From positions 1 to 35,310 of the forward strand of contig DAITAC010000041.1 of NCBI GenBank assembly GCA_036824465.1: 35,310 nucleotides of DNA, read 5' to 3'. The translations under genes were made by a program, and so were the position numbers. The DNA is from JAKOQB01 sp036824465 (GTDB lineage: Bacteria > Pseudomonadota > Gammaproteobacteria > Burkholderiales > Burkholderiaceae_F). Of this stretch, positions 14,718-22,164 are shown one piece after another (the stretch's first letter is position 1; each line of letters begins with the position of its first letter). The notes under the pieces are model-generated. The model did no database searches. It was not told the origin of the DNA and saw only the letters and a list, made by a program, of their open reading frames with translations.

Positions 14718-15116
14718 ATGCGTCACCGTCATGGATTGCGGAAACTGAACCGCACCAGCAGCCATCGCCTGGCGATGCTGCGCAATATGTCGAACTCGCT
14801 GCTCAAGCATGAGTTGATCAAAACCACGCTGCCGAAGGCAAAAGAACTGCGCCGCGTGATTGAGCCGCTGATCACACTTGGCAAGGAGCCGACGCTTGCC
14901 AATAAGCGCCTCGCGTTCAATCGGCTGCGCGATCGAGAGGTGGTGGTCAAACTCTTCAACGAAATCGGTCCGCGTTACAAGGCGCGCAACGGCGGTTACA
15001 CGCGGATCCTGAAGTTCGGGTTTCGGGTGGGCGACAATGCACCGATGGCGTTAATGGAATTGGTGGACCGTCCACAGCCGGTCGAAGCTGCTGCGGCAGA
15101 TGAGACACAACCCTGA
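14718..15116 (+). CDS. rplQ: 50S ribosomal protein L17
   Basis: L17 lies at the tunnel exit side of the 50S subunit. The 132-residue protein starts MRHRHGLRKLNRTSSHRLAMLRNM, the family signature, and contains NGGYTRILKFGFRVGDNAPMALMELV. AAGGAAG precedes the ATG. It ends the ribosomal protein cluster; a 181-bp gap and a hairpin terminator follow. Confidence 0.97.
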   Translation: MRHRHGLRKLNRTSSHRLAMLRNMSNSLLKHELIKTTLPKAKELRRVIEPLITLGKEPTLANKRLAFNRLRDREVVVKLFNEIGPRYKARNGGYTRILKFGFRVGDNAPMALMELVDRPQPVEAAAADETQP

Positions 15117-15297
15117 GGTGCATTGCGTCGTAGGCTGACTTCGCCGCAGCCGAAGTTCAGGCGCACAACGGCGGCCGCAGACACGATCCGCCGATCGCAT
15201 CGATGGAGCCCGACGATCGGTCGGAGCCCGCGCGGGAAGAAACTTCGTCGCAGGCCGTGCGCTGACAGAGCAATACAACTCGACTGCGATAAGCTGC
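15117..15297 (+). other. Gap after rplQ, no gene seen
   Basis: I see no convincing ORF here. Two inverted repeats are visible: ACTTCG (15138-15143) with CGAAGT (15151-15156), and CCGATCG (15191-15197) with CGATCGG (15214-15220). CTGACA at 15262-15267 resembles a -35, but no well-spaced -10 follows (GATAAG is 20 bp away), so I do not call a promoter. Confidence 0.4.
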
Positions 15298-15328
15298 AAG
15301 GCCCGTCTCGTGCGGGCCTTGTCATTTT
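15298..15328 (+). terminator. Rho-independent terminator after rplQ
   Basis: AAGGCCCG (15298-15305) pairs perfectly with CGGGCCTT (15313-15320) across a 7-nt loop and is followed by GTCATTTT. This is a good intrinsic terminator for the alpha operon. It ends only 6 bp before the start codon of the ABC transporter gene, so that gene must be read either through the terminator or from a promoter within or just before the hairpin. Confidence 0.8.
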
Positions 15329-15334
15329 CCGGCG

Positions 15335-16294
15335 ATGAATGCTGTGACTCAATGTGAACAAGGCGCGGTCGCACACGGGGCCGCGCTGACCGTGCGCGAC
15401 TTGCGCAAGTTCTACGGTGGCAATGCCGTCGTCGATGGCCTGTCGTTCGAGATCCGGCGCGGCGAATGTTATGGCCTGCTTGGCCCCAACGGCGCCGGGA
15501 AGACCACCACGCTGCGCTGCTGCCTCGGGCTGACAAATCCAGACGGGGGCGAGATCCGGCTGCTCGATGAGCCAGTGCCGACGCGCGCGCGCGAGGCGCG
15601 CGTGCGCGTCGGTGTGGTGCCGCAGATGGACAACCTCGATCCCGATTTCACCGTCACCGAGAATCTGCTCATCTACGGACGCTACTTCGGACTGCGTGAC
15701 GAGGCGATCCATGCGCACATTCCCGCGCTGCTCGAATTCGCGAGCCTGGCGCACAAGAAGGATGCGCGGATTGGCGAGTTGTCGGGCGGCATGAAGCGAC
15801 GACTGACATTGGCACGCGCGCTCGTCAACGATCCCGATTTCATCTTCATGGACGAACCAACCACCGGGCTGGATCCGCAGGCGCGCCACTTGATCTGGGA
15901 ACGGCTGAAGCGACTGCTCGCACGCGGCAAGACGATCCTGCTGATCACGCACTTCATGGACGAAGCCGAACGCCTCGCTGGACGCCTCGCCGTGATCGAT
16001 CACGGCCGCAAGATCGCCGAAGGTGCCCCGCGCGATCTGATTCCTGAACACATTGAGCCGCACGTGGTTGAGGTCTACGGCGATGCTGCCATCGACTGGG
16101 CCCGCAGCATTGGCGCGCATCACTCGGGCCGCCTGGAAATCAGTGGCGAAACCGCGTTTTGCTACGCAACCGATGCAGCGCCCCTGCTGCGCGATCTCGA
16201 AAGTCGCGCGGGGCTCCGTTATCTGCATCGCCCCGCGAATCTCGAGGACCTGTTTCTGAAGCTTACCGGGCGCGAGATGAGGGACGAGGCATGA
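15335..16294 (+). CDS. ABC-2 type transporter ATP-binding protein (NodI-like)
   Basis: The 319-residue protein is the ATPase of an ABC-2 exporter. Walker A is GPNGAGKT (residues 50-57), the signature is LSGGMKRR (about residue 148), Walker B is FIFMDEPTTGLD, and the switch histidine is in LLITHFMDEAERL. Sequence and pairing resemble the NodI/NodJ group, which occurs widely in Betaproteobacteria unrelated to nodulation. The substrate cannot be told from sequence. The start at 15335 is the only ATG near the domain, but it has no good ribosome binding site. Its stop overlaps a 20-codon ORF (ATGA at 16291-16294) that in turn overlaps the permease start. Confidence 0.9.
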   Translation: MNAVTQCEQGAVAHGAALTVRDLRKFYGGNAVVDGLSFEIRRGECYGLLGPNGAGKTTTLRCCLGLTNPDGGEIRLLDEPVPTRAREARVRVGVVPQMDNLDPDFTVTENLLIYGRYFGLRDEAIHAHIPALLEFASLAHKKDARIGELSGGMKRRLTLARALVNDPDFIFMDEPTTGLDPQARHLIWERLKRLLARGKTILLITHFMDEAERLAGRLAVIDHGRKIAEGAPRDLIPEHIEPHVVEVYGDAAIDWARSIGAHHSGRLEISGETAFCYATDAAPLLRDLESRAGLRYLHRPANLEDLFLKLTGREMRDEA

Positions 16295-16353
16295 GCGCAC
16301 CGAGCTGTCCAAAGCGCGGATCCACGGCGCGCAGCGATAAAGCGATCCAGTGA
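16291..16353 (+). CDS. 20-codon ORF bridging the ABC ATPase and permease genes
   Basis: The frame encodes MSAPSCPKRGSTARSDKAIQ. It starts inside the ATPase stop (ATGA) and its own TGA (16351-16353) overlaps the GTG start of the permease (GTGA). Such end-to-start overlaps usually mean translational coupling. It may be a coupling peptide that carries ribosomes across the 55-bp gap, or chance. I see no similarity to a known protein. Confidence 0.3.
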   Translation: MSAPSCPKRGSTARSDKAIQ

Positions 16354-17183
16354 GTACGGTCAGCCAGAGAAACGCCTCGCTTGATGAGCCGCCGCGCGCG
16401 ATGCGTACGCACTGGGCGGCGCCACGACCTTCGTCGCGTTTCCTGCCAGTCTGGCGCCGTAACTTTCTCGTGTGGCGCAAGTACATGACCGAACGGATCC
16501 TGTCGAACATCGTCGAGCCACTGATCACGCTGGTCGCGTTTGGCTACGGCCTGGGCAGCCTGCTGCCGCAGGTCGAGGGCGTGAGCTATCTGCAGTTCCT
16601 CGCCAGCGGATCGATCTGCATGAGCGTGATGTACTCGGCCAAGTTCGAATCGCTGTGGGGCGCGTTCGGCCGCATGGACACGCAGAAGACCTGGGCCGGC
16701 ATTCTGAACACACCGACCTCGATCGACGACATCCTGGCCGGTGAACTCGCCTGGGCCGCCACCAAGGCGACCATTACCGGCGTGGCGATCCTGCTCGTGA
16801 TCTGGGGCCTCGACATCACGCGCGCACCGCTGTCGCTGCTTGTGCTGCCAGTGGCGTTTTTCACCGCGCTGACATTTTCGTCGATGGCACTGATCGTCAC
16901 CGCGCTGGCGAAGGGCTACGACGCGCTGTCGAACTACTTCGTGGTCGTGGTGACGCCGATGGTGTTCGTGTCCGGCGTGTTCTTCCCGCGGTCACAGGTG
17001 CCTGACTGGCTGCGCGTGATTGCGCAGTGGCTGCCCCTCACCGCGGCGGTGGACATCATGCGCCCGCTCGCGCTTGGCCGTTTCCCCGAGCACTTCATCC
17101 GGGAGTTTGCATTGCTGAGCTCATATCTCGTCGTCTGCTATTACGTCGCACTGGTGCTGACGCGCCGGAGGCTGCTCACATGA
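16350..17183 (+). CDS. ABC-2 type transporter permease (NodJ-like)
   Basis: The 277-residue integral membrane protein is the channel-forming partner of the preceding ATPase. About six hydrophobic segments follow a cytosolic N-terminus (first near PLITLVAFGYGLGSLL, last near FALLSSYLVVCYYVALVL). The pattern VVVTPMVFVSGVFFPRSQVPDWLRVIAQWLPLT is typical of ABC-2 permeases of the NodJ/DrrB type. The start is GTG 16350, inside the overlap with the small upstream ORF. No strong ribosome binding site is visible, which agrees with coupled translation. Its TGA overlaps the cutA start (ATGA). Confidence 0.88.
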   Translation: MSTVSQRNASLDEPPRAMRTHWAAPRPSSRFLPVWRRNFLVWRKYMTERILSNIVEPLITLVAFGYGLGSLLPQVEGVSYLQFLASGSICMSVMYSAKFESLWGAFGRMDTQKTWAGILNTPTSIDDILAGELAWAATKATITGVAILLVIWGLDITRAPLSLLVLPVAFFTALTFSSMALIVTALAKGYDALSNYFVVVVTPMVFVSGVFFPRSQVPDWLRVIAQWLPLTAAVDIMRPLALGRFPEHFIREFALLSSYLVVCYYVALVLTRRRLLT

Positions 17184-17512
17184 AAGAAGTTCTCATCGTC
17201 TTGACCAACTGCCCGGATGAGGCCAGCGCGGCTCGCATCGCGCGCGCCCTGGTCGAGAACCGCTACGCGGCCTGTGTCAACATGTTGGCGCCGGTGGCAT
17301 CGATCTTCCGCTGGCAGGGCGAGATCGAAGAGGCAACCGAGATTCCGCTGTTGATCAAGTGCACCCGCGAGCGTTATCCGGCGGTTGAGGAAACGATTCG
17401 CCAGCTGCACCCTTACACGACGCCGGAGATCATCGCCGCACCCGTGGTGGCCGGGTTTGCGCCCTATCTGCGCTGGGTCGACGACGAGACACAGCCGCCC
17501 ATGGTGGCGTAG
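17180..17512 (+). CDS. cutA: Divalent cation tolerance protein CutA
   Basis: CutA is a small trimeric protein linked to divalent metal tolerance; its exact role is unsettled. From ATG 17180 the 110-residue product reads MKEVLIVLTNCPDEASAARIARALVENRYAACVNMLAPVASIFRWQGEIEE, a clear match to the family, with PLLIKCTRERYPAVEETIRQLHPYTTPEI near the C-terminus. A longer frame from 17027 lies inside the permease gene and has no CutA similarity. The ATGA overlap with the permease points to one operon. Confidence 0.94.
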   Translation: MKEVLIVLTNCPDEASAARIARALVENRYAACVNMLAPVASIFRWQGEIEEATEIPLLIKCTRERYPAVEETIRQLHPYTTPEIIAAPVVAGFAPYLRWVDDETQPPMVA

Positions 17513-17523
17513 TCCTGCGCTTG

Positions 17524-17910
17524 ATGAGTGACGATCGCGTCCGCATCGACAAGTGGCTGTGGGCGGCACGCTTCTTCAAGACGCGTTCGCTTGCCACACG
17601 GGAAATCGATCTCGGGCGCGTGCGCGTTGAGGGTGAACGCGTCAAGCCCGCGCGCGAGGTCCGGCCGGGCGAGCGCATCGAAATCCTGCTTGGCTCCGTG
17701 CGGATCGAGATTGTCGTGCGCTCGCTGTCGGAAGTGCGCAGCCCAGCGCCGCTCGCGCGGCGGCTGTATGAAGAGACTCCCGCCAGCATCGAGCGGCGTG
17801 AACGCCAGGCCGAGCGCCGCCGCTACGGGGCCGAACCCGCAGCAACGATCAAGGGACGGCCGACCAAGAAGGAGGGGCGAGCGCTACGCAGCGTGCGCCG
17901 CGATCGCTGA
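17524..17910 (+). CDS. hslR: Hsp15-like S4-domain RNA-binding protein
   Basis: The product (128 residues) has an N-terminal S4 domain (RIDKWLWAARFFKTRSLATREIDLGRVRVEGERVKPAREVRPGERIEIL) and a basic, Arg-rich C-terminus. This is the layout of Hsp15 (HslR), which binds 50S subunits carrying stalled nascent chains and helps recycle them after heat stress. I chose ATG 17524 over TTG 17521. It starts 11 bp after cutA, so the two probably share a transcript. Other S4-domain proteins of similar size exist, but the WLWAARFFKTRSLA segment is characteristic of Hsp15. Confidence 0.88.
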   Translation: MSDDRVRIDKWLWAARFFKTRSLATREIDLGRVRVEGERVKPAREVRPGERIEILLGSVRIEIVVRSLSEVRSPAPLARRLYEETPASIERRERQAERRRYGAEPAATIKGRPTKKEGRALRSVRRDR

Positions 17911-17926
17911 CCCAAAAGCAAGAACC

Positions 17927-17953
17927 GCCCCGCGCCGACGATGCGCGCCGGGT
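17927..17953 (-). terminator. Possible terminator of the transglutaminase-like gene
   Basis: Read on the - strand, CCCGGCGCGC is followed by a 7-nt loop and GCGCGGGG, giving a 5-bp inner stem and a 3-bp outer stem with a two-base bulge. The downstream sequence contains TTCTTGCTTTT. The T-run is imperfect, so this is a weak call. It lies between two converging genes. Confidence 0.3.
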
Positions 17954-17972
17954 GGCCATCATTCCGCGCGCG

Positions 17973-19061
17973 CTATGCCGTCACTTCGCGCGAGGTCAGC
18001 TTGTACTTGAAGTTGTCGGGGTCGAGTGCGTCGAGGCGACCTTCCGCCGTTTCGCCTTGTGGATACATCAGAAAAGGGACCGGCGCGCCCTTCGCGCCTG
18101 GAAGCCTGACATCGTGCGCGTAGTTGTACGCCAGCCAGTTGCCCTCCCAATTGCCGAACAGGAACGAGCGCATCACCTTGACCACGTCGTCGTTCAGCGT
18201 CAGGTTGGGTTTCTCTTCCAGCACTACCTTGCGCACGTCGCCCGGATCGACCGGCACCCAGCCGATTTCTTGCGCGTAGAACTCAGCGCGGCAATGTTGT
18301 GCCTTGGTGATATCGCCCAGCCGCCCCATGCTTTTGTAGCCGCGCGGCGATTCGACCACGCGCACGCCGTACACGTCGCGTGCCGGAACGCCGGCGGCGC
18401 GGCACAGGCCGACAAACAGCGCATTCAGATCGGCGCACTTGCCACCCATCACGCCGTTCTCCAGCATCGCCTTGATATCGCCCACGCCGCAGCCGCGCGT
18501 TTTCGGATCACGGAAGGTGTTCTCGACCACCCAGTCGTAGATCGCGCGCGCCTTTGCCACGTCTGTGCGCGCGCCCTTGGTAGCCTCCTCCGCAGTTTTC
18601 CTGACGATGCCGTCAGTCGGAATCAACTCGGTCGCCTTCAGCGCCAGCGCGAGTTCCTCGCGTGTGGCCTGCATTCCGGCGCCGGATCTCAATTCGACAT
18701 TGCGTTCACGCACCGCAAAGCGGCTGACAACTTCCAGCACCGGTGCAGATTCTCCGGGTTTGAATTGGGCCGAAGCCATCGCCGCTCGGTAGGTCGGGTC
18801 GATCACCATCTCAACCTGCTCGGCGTTGCCGCTCCAGCGATTGGCCAGCGTGCGGAAATAGTCGGTGTCCAGTGCCAGCGGCAGTGGCATCCATACGCGC
18901 GCCTGGCCTGCGGGCTTTGCGACTTCAATGCGGGATGTGACTTCGAAGGTGCGCCAGCCGGTTGGTAGCGCAGGCGTGGCCGACTGGGCACGGGCGAGAT
19001 ACGGAAGTGAGGCGGCTAAGCCGGCTGCCGGAAAGGCCTTGAGCAACGTGCGGCGATGCAT
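17973..19061 (-). CDS. Tat-exported transglutaminase-like cysteine hydrolase
   Basis: The 362-residue protein has an N-terminal signal, MHRRTLLKAFPAAGLAASLPYLARAQS, with a twin-arginine-like RRTLLK and an Ala-x-Ala-type cleavage site near residue 25, so it is probably exported by Tat. The C-terminal half is a transglutaminase-like (papain-fold) domain with a complete triad: Cys209 in GGKCADLNALFVGLCRAAGVPAR, His256 in AQHCRAEFY, Asp272 in WVPVDPGD. Such bacterial proteins are usually peptidases or amidases; the substrate is unknown. AAGGAG (19067-19072) is 5 nt before the ATG. The longer frame to 19466 has no signal peptide and overlaps tlpA. A 36-codon ORF with its own ribosome binding site lies 23 bp upstream. 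Confidence 0.85.
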   Translation of the reverse strand: MHRRTLLKAFPAAGLAASLPYLARAQSATPALPTGWRTFEVTSRIEVAKPAGQARVWMPLPLALDTDYFRTLANRWSGNAEQVEMVIDPTYRAAMASAQFKPGESAPVLEVVSRFAVRERNVELRSGAGMQATREELALALKATELIPTDGIVRKTAEEATKGARTDVAKARAIYDWVVENTFRDPKTRGCGVGDIKAMLENGVMGGKCADLNALFVGLCRAAGVPARDVYGVRVVESPRGYKSMGRLGDITKAQHCRAEFYAQEIGWVPVDPGDVRKVVLEEKPNLTLNDDVVKVMRSFLFGNWEGNWLAYNYAHDVRLPGAKGAPVPFLMYPQGETAEGRLDALDPDNFKYKLTSREVTA

Positions 19062-19084
19062 GTGGTCTCCTTGAATGCAGATAC

Positions 19085-19195
19085 TCAGCGGGGCGTGGTG
19101 TCGAGTCGCGGTGGTGGTGCGGCAACGCACGCCGCCTGGCTCATGCGAGCGAGCGAGCGACTCGAACGTGAGGTCATGCGTTTGAGCAATGTCAT
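19085..19195 (-). CDS. 36-codon ORF upstream of the transglutaminase-like gene
   Basis: On the - strand AAGGAG (19201-19206) is followed after 5 nt by an ATG and a frame of 36 codons beginning MTLLKRMTSRSSRSLARM and ending in a Pro/Arg-rich part, with TGA at 19085-19087. It is Ser/Arg-rich, has no membrane segment and resembles nothing I know. The strong ribosome binding site is the only real support. It could be a leader peptide for the following gene, a small protein, or chance. The rest of 19062-19266 shows no other feature. Confidence 0.35.
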   Translation of the reverse strand: MTLLKRMTSRSSRSLARMSQAACVAAPPPRLDTTPR

Positions 19196-19266
19196 GAAGA
19201 CTCCTTCTTGGAATTGCGAGAGCTGACCCTATCGGACAAGCAATCCGATGGATCGGCGATCGACGC

Positions 19267-19818
19267 TCAAAAATATACGCGGCGACGATACGGCGGTAGT
19301 AGCGCGCGTATGCGGTGTTCGATCTCCGGCGCGCCCCAGTCGAGACTGCCGACCAGTGTGTAGCGGATTCGCTGATCGGAATCGACCACAAACGTAGTAG
19401 GGAATATGCGCGCCTTCCATGCGCTCGCAACGGCGCCATCCGTGTCGCGAACGATTGGAAAGCCAATCGGCACCTTTTCCAGAAAGGCGCGGATGCGTGG
19501 CTCGCCTTCCTGGTAGTTGACGGCGATCACTTCGAACGGGGCAGCGTCGAGCTGGTTTCGCAGTCGCTGCAGCGACGGCATCTCTTCGATGCACGGCTCG
19601 CACCACGTGGCCCAGAAGTTGATCAGCACCACCTTGCCGCGCAGATCGGCAAGCTTGAAGGGCTGGCCGTCGAGTGTGCGCAGTTCAAGCGGCGGCGCGA
19701 CCGGCGAACCAGGCCATGGCTGGAGGACGGCCTGCGCCTGTACGCGCCCGCCAAACGCCAGGATTGCGGCGAGGCTCGCCAGCAGCGTGCGCCGCGGTGG
19801 TCGCGCTGCCGTGTTCAT
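19267..19818 (-). CDS. TlpA/ResA-like periplasmic thioredoxin
   Basis: The 183-residue protein has a signal peptide (RRTLLASLAAILAFGGRVQAQA; a twin-arginine pair at residues 9-10, but Sec export is also possible) and a thioredoxin domain with the redox pair Cys73-x-x-Cys76 in NFWATWCEPCIEEMP. The cis-proline is in FPTTFVV. TlpA/ResA proteins reduce periplasmic disulfides, often of apocytochrome c or copper-site proteins. The gene begins 4 bp inside the corA-like gene (ATGA overlap, 19815-19818), so the two are translationally coupled. The DsbD-type electron donor that such proteins usually need is not in this window. Confidence 0.9.
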   Translation of the reverse strand: MNTAARPPRRTLLASLAAILAFGGRVQAQAVLQPWPGSPVAPPLELRTLDGQPFKLADLRGKVVLINFWATWCEPCIEEMPSLQRLRNQLDAAPFEVIAVNYQEGEPRIRAFLEKVPIGFPIVRDTDGAVASAWKARIFPTTFVVDSDQRIRYTLVGSLDWGAPEIEHRIRALLPPYRRRVYF

Positions 19819-21002
19819 GGCGCCGAAATCGAGTCGCTTTGGCGGCGGGTGTCACGCCGTGACAGCCGCCGCCACCAACTCCGCACGCGCAGCGGCTCGT
19901 CACTCAGCACCCGGTTGACGGCAAAGTACGTGAGCAGGATCAGTGCCAGTGCCGCCATACCGAACATGGTTACCCAGAAGCCGTCATGCTCCTTCAGCAG
20001 CGGCATGTGTTCGAAATTCATGCCGAAGATGCCGGTGATCAGCGTCAACGGTGCAAATACGGCGGTGATCACTGTCAGTGTGCGCACGACCTGGTTGGTT
20101 CGATGTGCAGTGGCGGAAAAGTGAAGCTGCACCGCTGTCTCGATCGACCCTTCGAGGCGGTGGGCATGGTTCAGCACGCGGTGCACGTGCTCGATCACGT
20201 CGGCGACGCGTACCAGGTAGCCGTCGCTTTGTTGTGCTTCCGGCGTGGCCTCGAGATAGCTGTCGCGCATCTCCTGCAGCGCATCGTGCTGCTCCTCACA
20301 CAGGTTTTCGAGGCGGCGGATCTCGATGCGCGCATCAAGCAGCGCGCTCCAGTCGGAAAACGGCCGCCGCGGGTCGAGCAGTTCGCGTTGCCAGCGATCG
20401 AGCCGGTCGGTGAGCGGCTGGCGCAGGTCGAGATAGCGATCGACCATGCCGTTGAGCAGCCGCAGCAACAACTCTTCGGGCCGCTGCGGCAGGCGTGTCA
20501 TCGGCGCCTCGTTGCTGGCCAGCGACGCTTTCAGACTGGGGCGCGACTTGAACTCGAGCAGGCGCGTTCGAACCTGGTCGATCGTGCGTGACTGCGCATT
20601 GCGCACGGTGATCAGCAGCCGCTCGAAGAGAAAGAACGTCACTGGTCTCGTGACGATCTCCTGCAGCCGCTGGCCGCGGCGCGCCAGCTGCGGATACTCG
20701 TCCAGATCGGTGAGCGGCAAGACCGAACGATCACCGGTCGCGGTGAGCTTGCGGAAGATCAGCATGTCGTAGTCCGATGTCGAGTCGAAGAACGAAGGAT
20801 GCTGCAGGTTGGCGGCGTCCTGCAGGTGCAGGTCGAAAATGCGCGTGCCGGTCAATTGAAGGGCAGTGTCCCGCAGTCGCTCCGGATCTGCGCTGAATTC
20901 GTCGTGGGTCAGGTCGATCCAGAAGAAGCCGCTGGCACACGGCACCGTCGGCACCGCATCGAGCCGCAGCGCCTGATCCGCCTGGACGTGTATGGGCTCC
21001 AC
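19815..21002 (-). CDS. CorA-family divalent cation transporter
   Basis: The 395-residue protein has a large cytosolic N-terminal domain rich in helices and two C-terminal membrane segments. The first ends in the channel-filter motif GMN (GIFGMNFEHMP, about residues 335-345) that defines the CorA family of Mg2+ and related divalent cation channels. The second is WVTMFGMAALALILLTYF. A basic C-terminal tail (RSWWRRLSRRDTRRQSD) follows. CorA, ZntB and related transporters share this layout, and the ion cannot be fixed from sequence. It starts 7 bp after hemB ends and overlaps the tlpA-like gene, so hemB, this gene and tlpA form one unit. Confidence 0.9.
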   Translation of the reverse strand: MEPIHVQADQALRLDAVPTVPCASGFFWIDLTHDEFSADPERLRDTALQLTGTRIFDLHLQDAANLQHPSFFDSTSDYDMLIFRKLTATGDRSVLPLTDLDEYPQLARRGQRLQEIVTRPVTFFLFERLLITVRNAQSRTIDQVRTRLLEFKSRPSLKASLASNEAPMTRLPQRPEELLLRLLNGMVDRYLDLRQPLTDRLDRWQRELLDPRRPFSDWSALLDARIEIRRLENLCEEQHDALQEMRDSYLEATPEAQQSDGYLVRVADVIEHVHRVLNHAHRLEGSIETAVQLHFSATAHRTNQVVRTLTVITAVFAPLTLITGIFGMNFEHMPLLKEHDGFWVTMFGMAALALILLTYFAVNRVLSDEPLRVRSWWRRLSRRDTRRQSDSISAP

Positions 21003-21009
21003 GGCGCGG

Positions 21010-22017
21010 TCAGCGGCTGTCCTTCAGCCAGCGCGCAACCGTCAGGGCGAAGTAGGTCAACACCCCATCGGCGCCGGCGCGTTTGAACGCCAGCAGCGAT
21101 TCGAAGATGACTTTCTTCTCGTCGAGCCAGCCGTTGCGCGCGGCCGCCATCAACATCGCGTACTCGCCGCTGACCTGGTAGACGTAGGTCGGCGCCTTGA
21201 ACTCGTCCTTGACCCGACGCACGATGTCCAGGTAGGGCATGCCGGGCTTGACCATCACCATATCGGCTCCTTCGGCCAGGTCGAGACCGACCTCCCATAA
21301 CGCTTCGTCGCTGTTGGCCGGGTCCATCTGATAGACGGCCTTGTTGGACTTGCCGAGGTTTGCCTTCGAGCCGACTGCATCGCGGAACGGACCATAGAAC
21401 GCACTCGCGTATTTGGCCGCGTACGCCATGATCCGCGTGTGGATGTGACCTGCTTGTTCGAGCGCGATGCGAATGGCGCCAATACGCCCGTCCATCATGT
21501 CGCTCGGCGCCACGATATCGACCCCGGCCTGCGCCTGTGTCAGCGCCTGCTGCTTCAAGACTGCAACCGTTTCGTCGTTCAGCACGTAGCCGTCTGCGTC
21601 GATCAACCCATCCTGGCCATGGGTCGTGAAGGGGTCGAGTGCCACATCGGTCAGCAGTCCCAGTTCCGGGAAGCGTTGCTTCAGTTCTCGCACCGCGCGC
21701 GGAACCAAGCCGTCCGGGTTGGTCGCTTCGCGGCCGTCGGCTGTCTTCAGTTCACCTTCAATGACCGGAAACAGCGCCATCACTGGAATACCCAGGCGCA
21801 GTGCTTCTTCGGCGACCGGCAGCAACTGGTCGATCGACAGGCGATCGACACCGGGCATGGAGTCGACCGACTCGCGTCGGCCGTGGCCGTCCAGGATGAA
21901 CACCGGATAGATCAGATCATCAACGGTGAGCTGATGTTCGCGCATCAATCGACGCGAGAAATCGTCGTGCCGCATGCGGCGCATGCGCACCGCGGGGAAC
22001 TGGCCGAGGATCTTCAT
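21010..22017 (-). CDS. hemB: Delta-aminolevulinic acid dehydratase (porphobilinogen synthase)
   Basis: HemB condenses two 5-aminolevulinate molecules to porphobilinogen in tetrapyrrole synthesis. The 335-residue length is normal. The active-site lysines are in AAKYASAFYGPFRDA and in MVKPGMPYLDI. The metal-site region reads ALDPFTTHGQDG with no cysteine triad, so this is the zinc-independent type, as in Pseudomonas aeruginosa. The N-terminus MKILGQFPAVRMRRMRHDDFSRRL is typical. There is no ribosome binding site before ATG 22017; an 11-codon ORF ends in an ATGA overlap with it and may supply coupled initiation. Confidence 0.95.
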   Translation of the reverse strand: MKILGQFPAVRMRRMRHDDFSRRLMREHQLTVDDLIYPVFILDGHGRRESVDSMPGVDRLSIDQLLPVAEEALRLGIPVMALFPVIEGELKTADGREATNPDGLVPRAVRELKQRFPELGLLTDVALDPFTTHGQDGLIDADGYVLNDETVAVLKQQALTQAQAGVDIVAPSDMMDGRIGAIRIALEQAGHIHTRIMAYAAKYASAFYGPFRDAVGSKANLGKSNKAVYQMDPANSDEALWEVGLDLAEGADMVMVKPGMPYLDIVRRVKDEFKAPTYVYQVSGEYAMLMAAARNGWLDEKKVIFESLLAFKRAGADGVLTYFALTVARWLKDSR

Positions 22018-22049
22018 TCGGGAAAGTCCAGGATCGTGTTTTTCGTCAT
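22014..22049 (-). CDS. 11-codon ORF overlapping the hemB start
   Basis: The frame encodes MTKNTILDFPE and its TGA overlaps the hemB ATG (ATGA). hemB itself has no visible ribosome binding site, which makes coupling attractive, but this small ORF has none either. The frame stays open upstream of the ATG to a TAA about 15 codons back without another usual start. Low confidence that it is translated. The rest of the engB-hemB gap (22050-22164) shows nothing else I can call. Confidence 0.25.
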   Translation of the reverse strand: MTKNTILDFPE

Positions 22050-22164
22050 GTTGGACAGCTTGGTGTCGTCGATGAGCCGTCGTTCCCCCGATTACAGTTG
22101 CGCGGGCGACTTCGAAGAGAAGACTTGCGCCCTGAGTTGCCGACGCGGATTTTGGGCGGGCCGA

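Noticed and set aside
14413..14748. 111-codon open frame across the rpoA-rplQ spacer
   Set aside because: It overlaps the rpoA end and the rplQ start, shows no recognisable domain, and its length follows from the GC-rich hairpin sequence. The structured RNA reading explains the region better.
14996..16528. 510-codon frame on the - strand over rplQ and the ABC ATPase gene
   Set aside because: It is a shadow of two well-identified + strand genes in GC-rich DNA. The translation is His/Arg-rich without any domain.
15335..17183. Nodulation genes nodIJ
   Set aside because: The pair resembles NodI/NodJ, but no nodulation genes are nearby and this ABC-2 group is widespread in non-nodulating Betaproteobacteria. 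The gene symbols are withheld.
17952..18968. 338-codon + strand frame opposite the transglutaminase-like gene
   Set aside because: The - strand gene has a signal peptide, a strong ribosome binding site and a catalytic triad. The + frame is Arg/His-rich without motifs.
19062..19466. N-terminal extension of the transglutaminase-like protein to 19466
   Set aside because: It would overlap the tlpA-like gene and bury the signal peptide. The ATG at 19061 has an excellent ribosome binding site.
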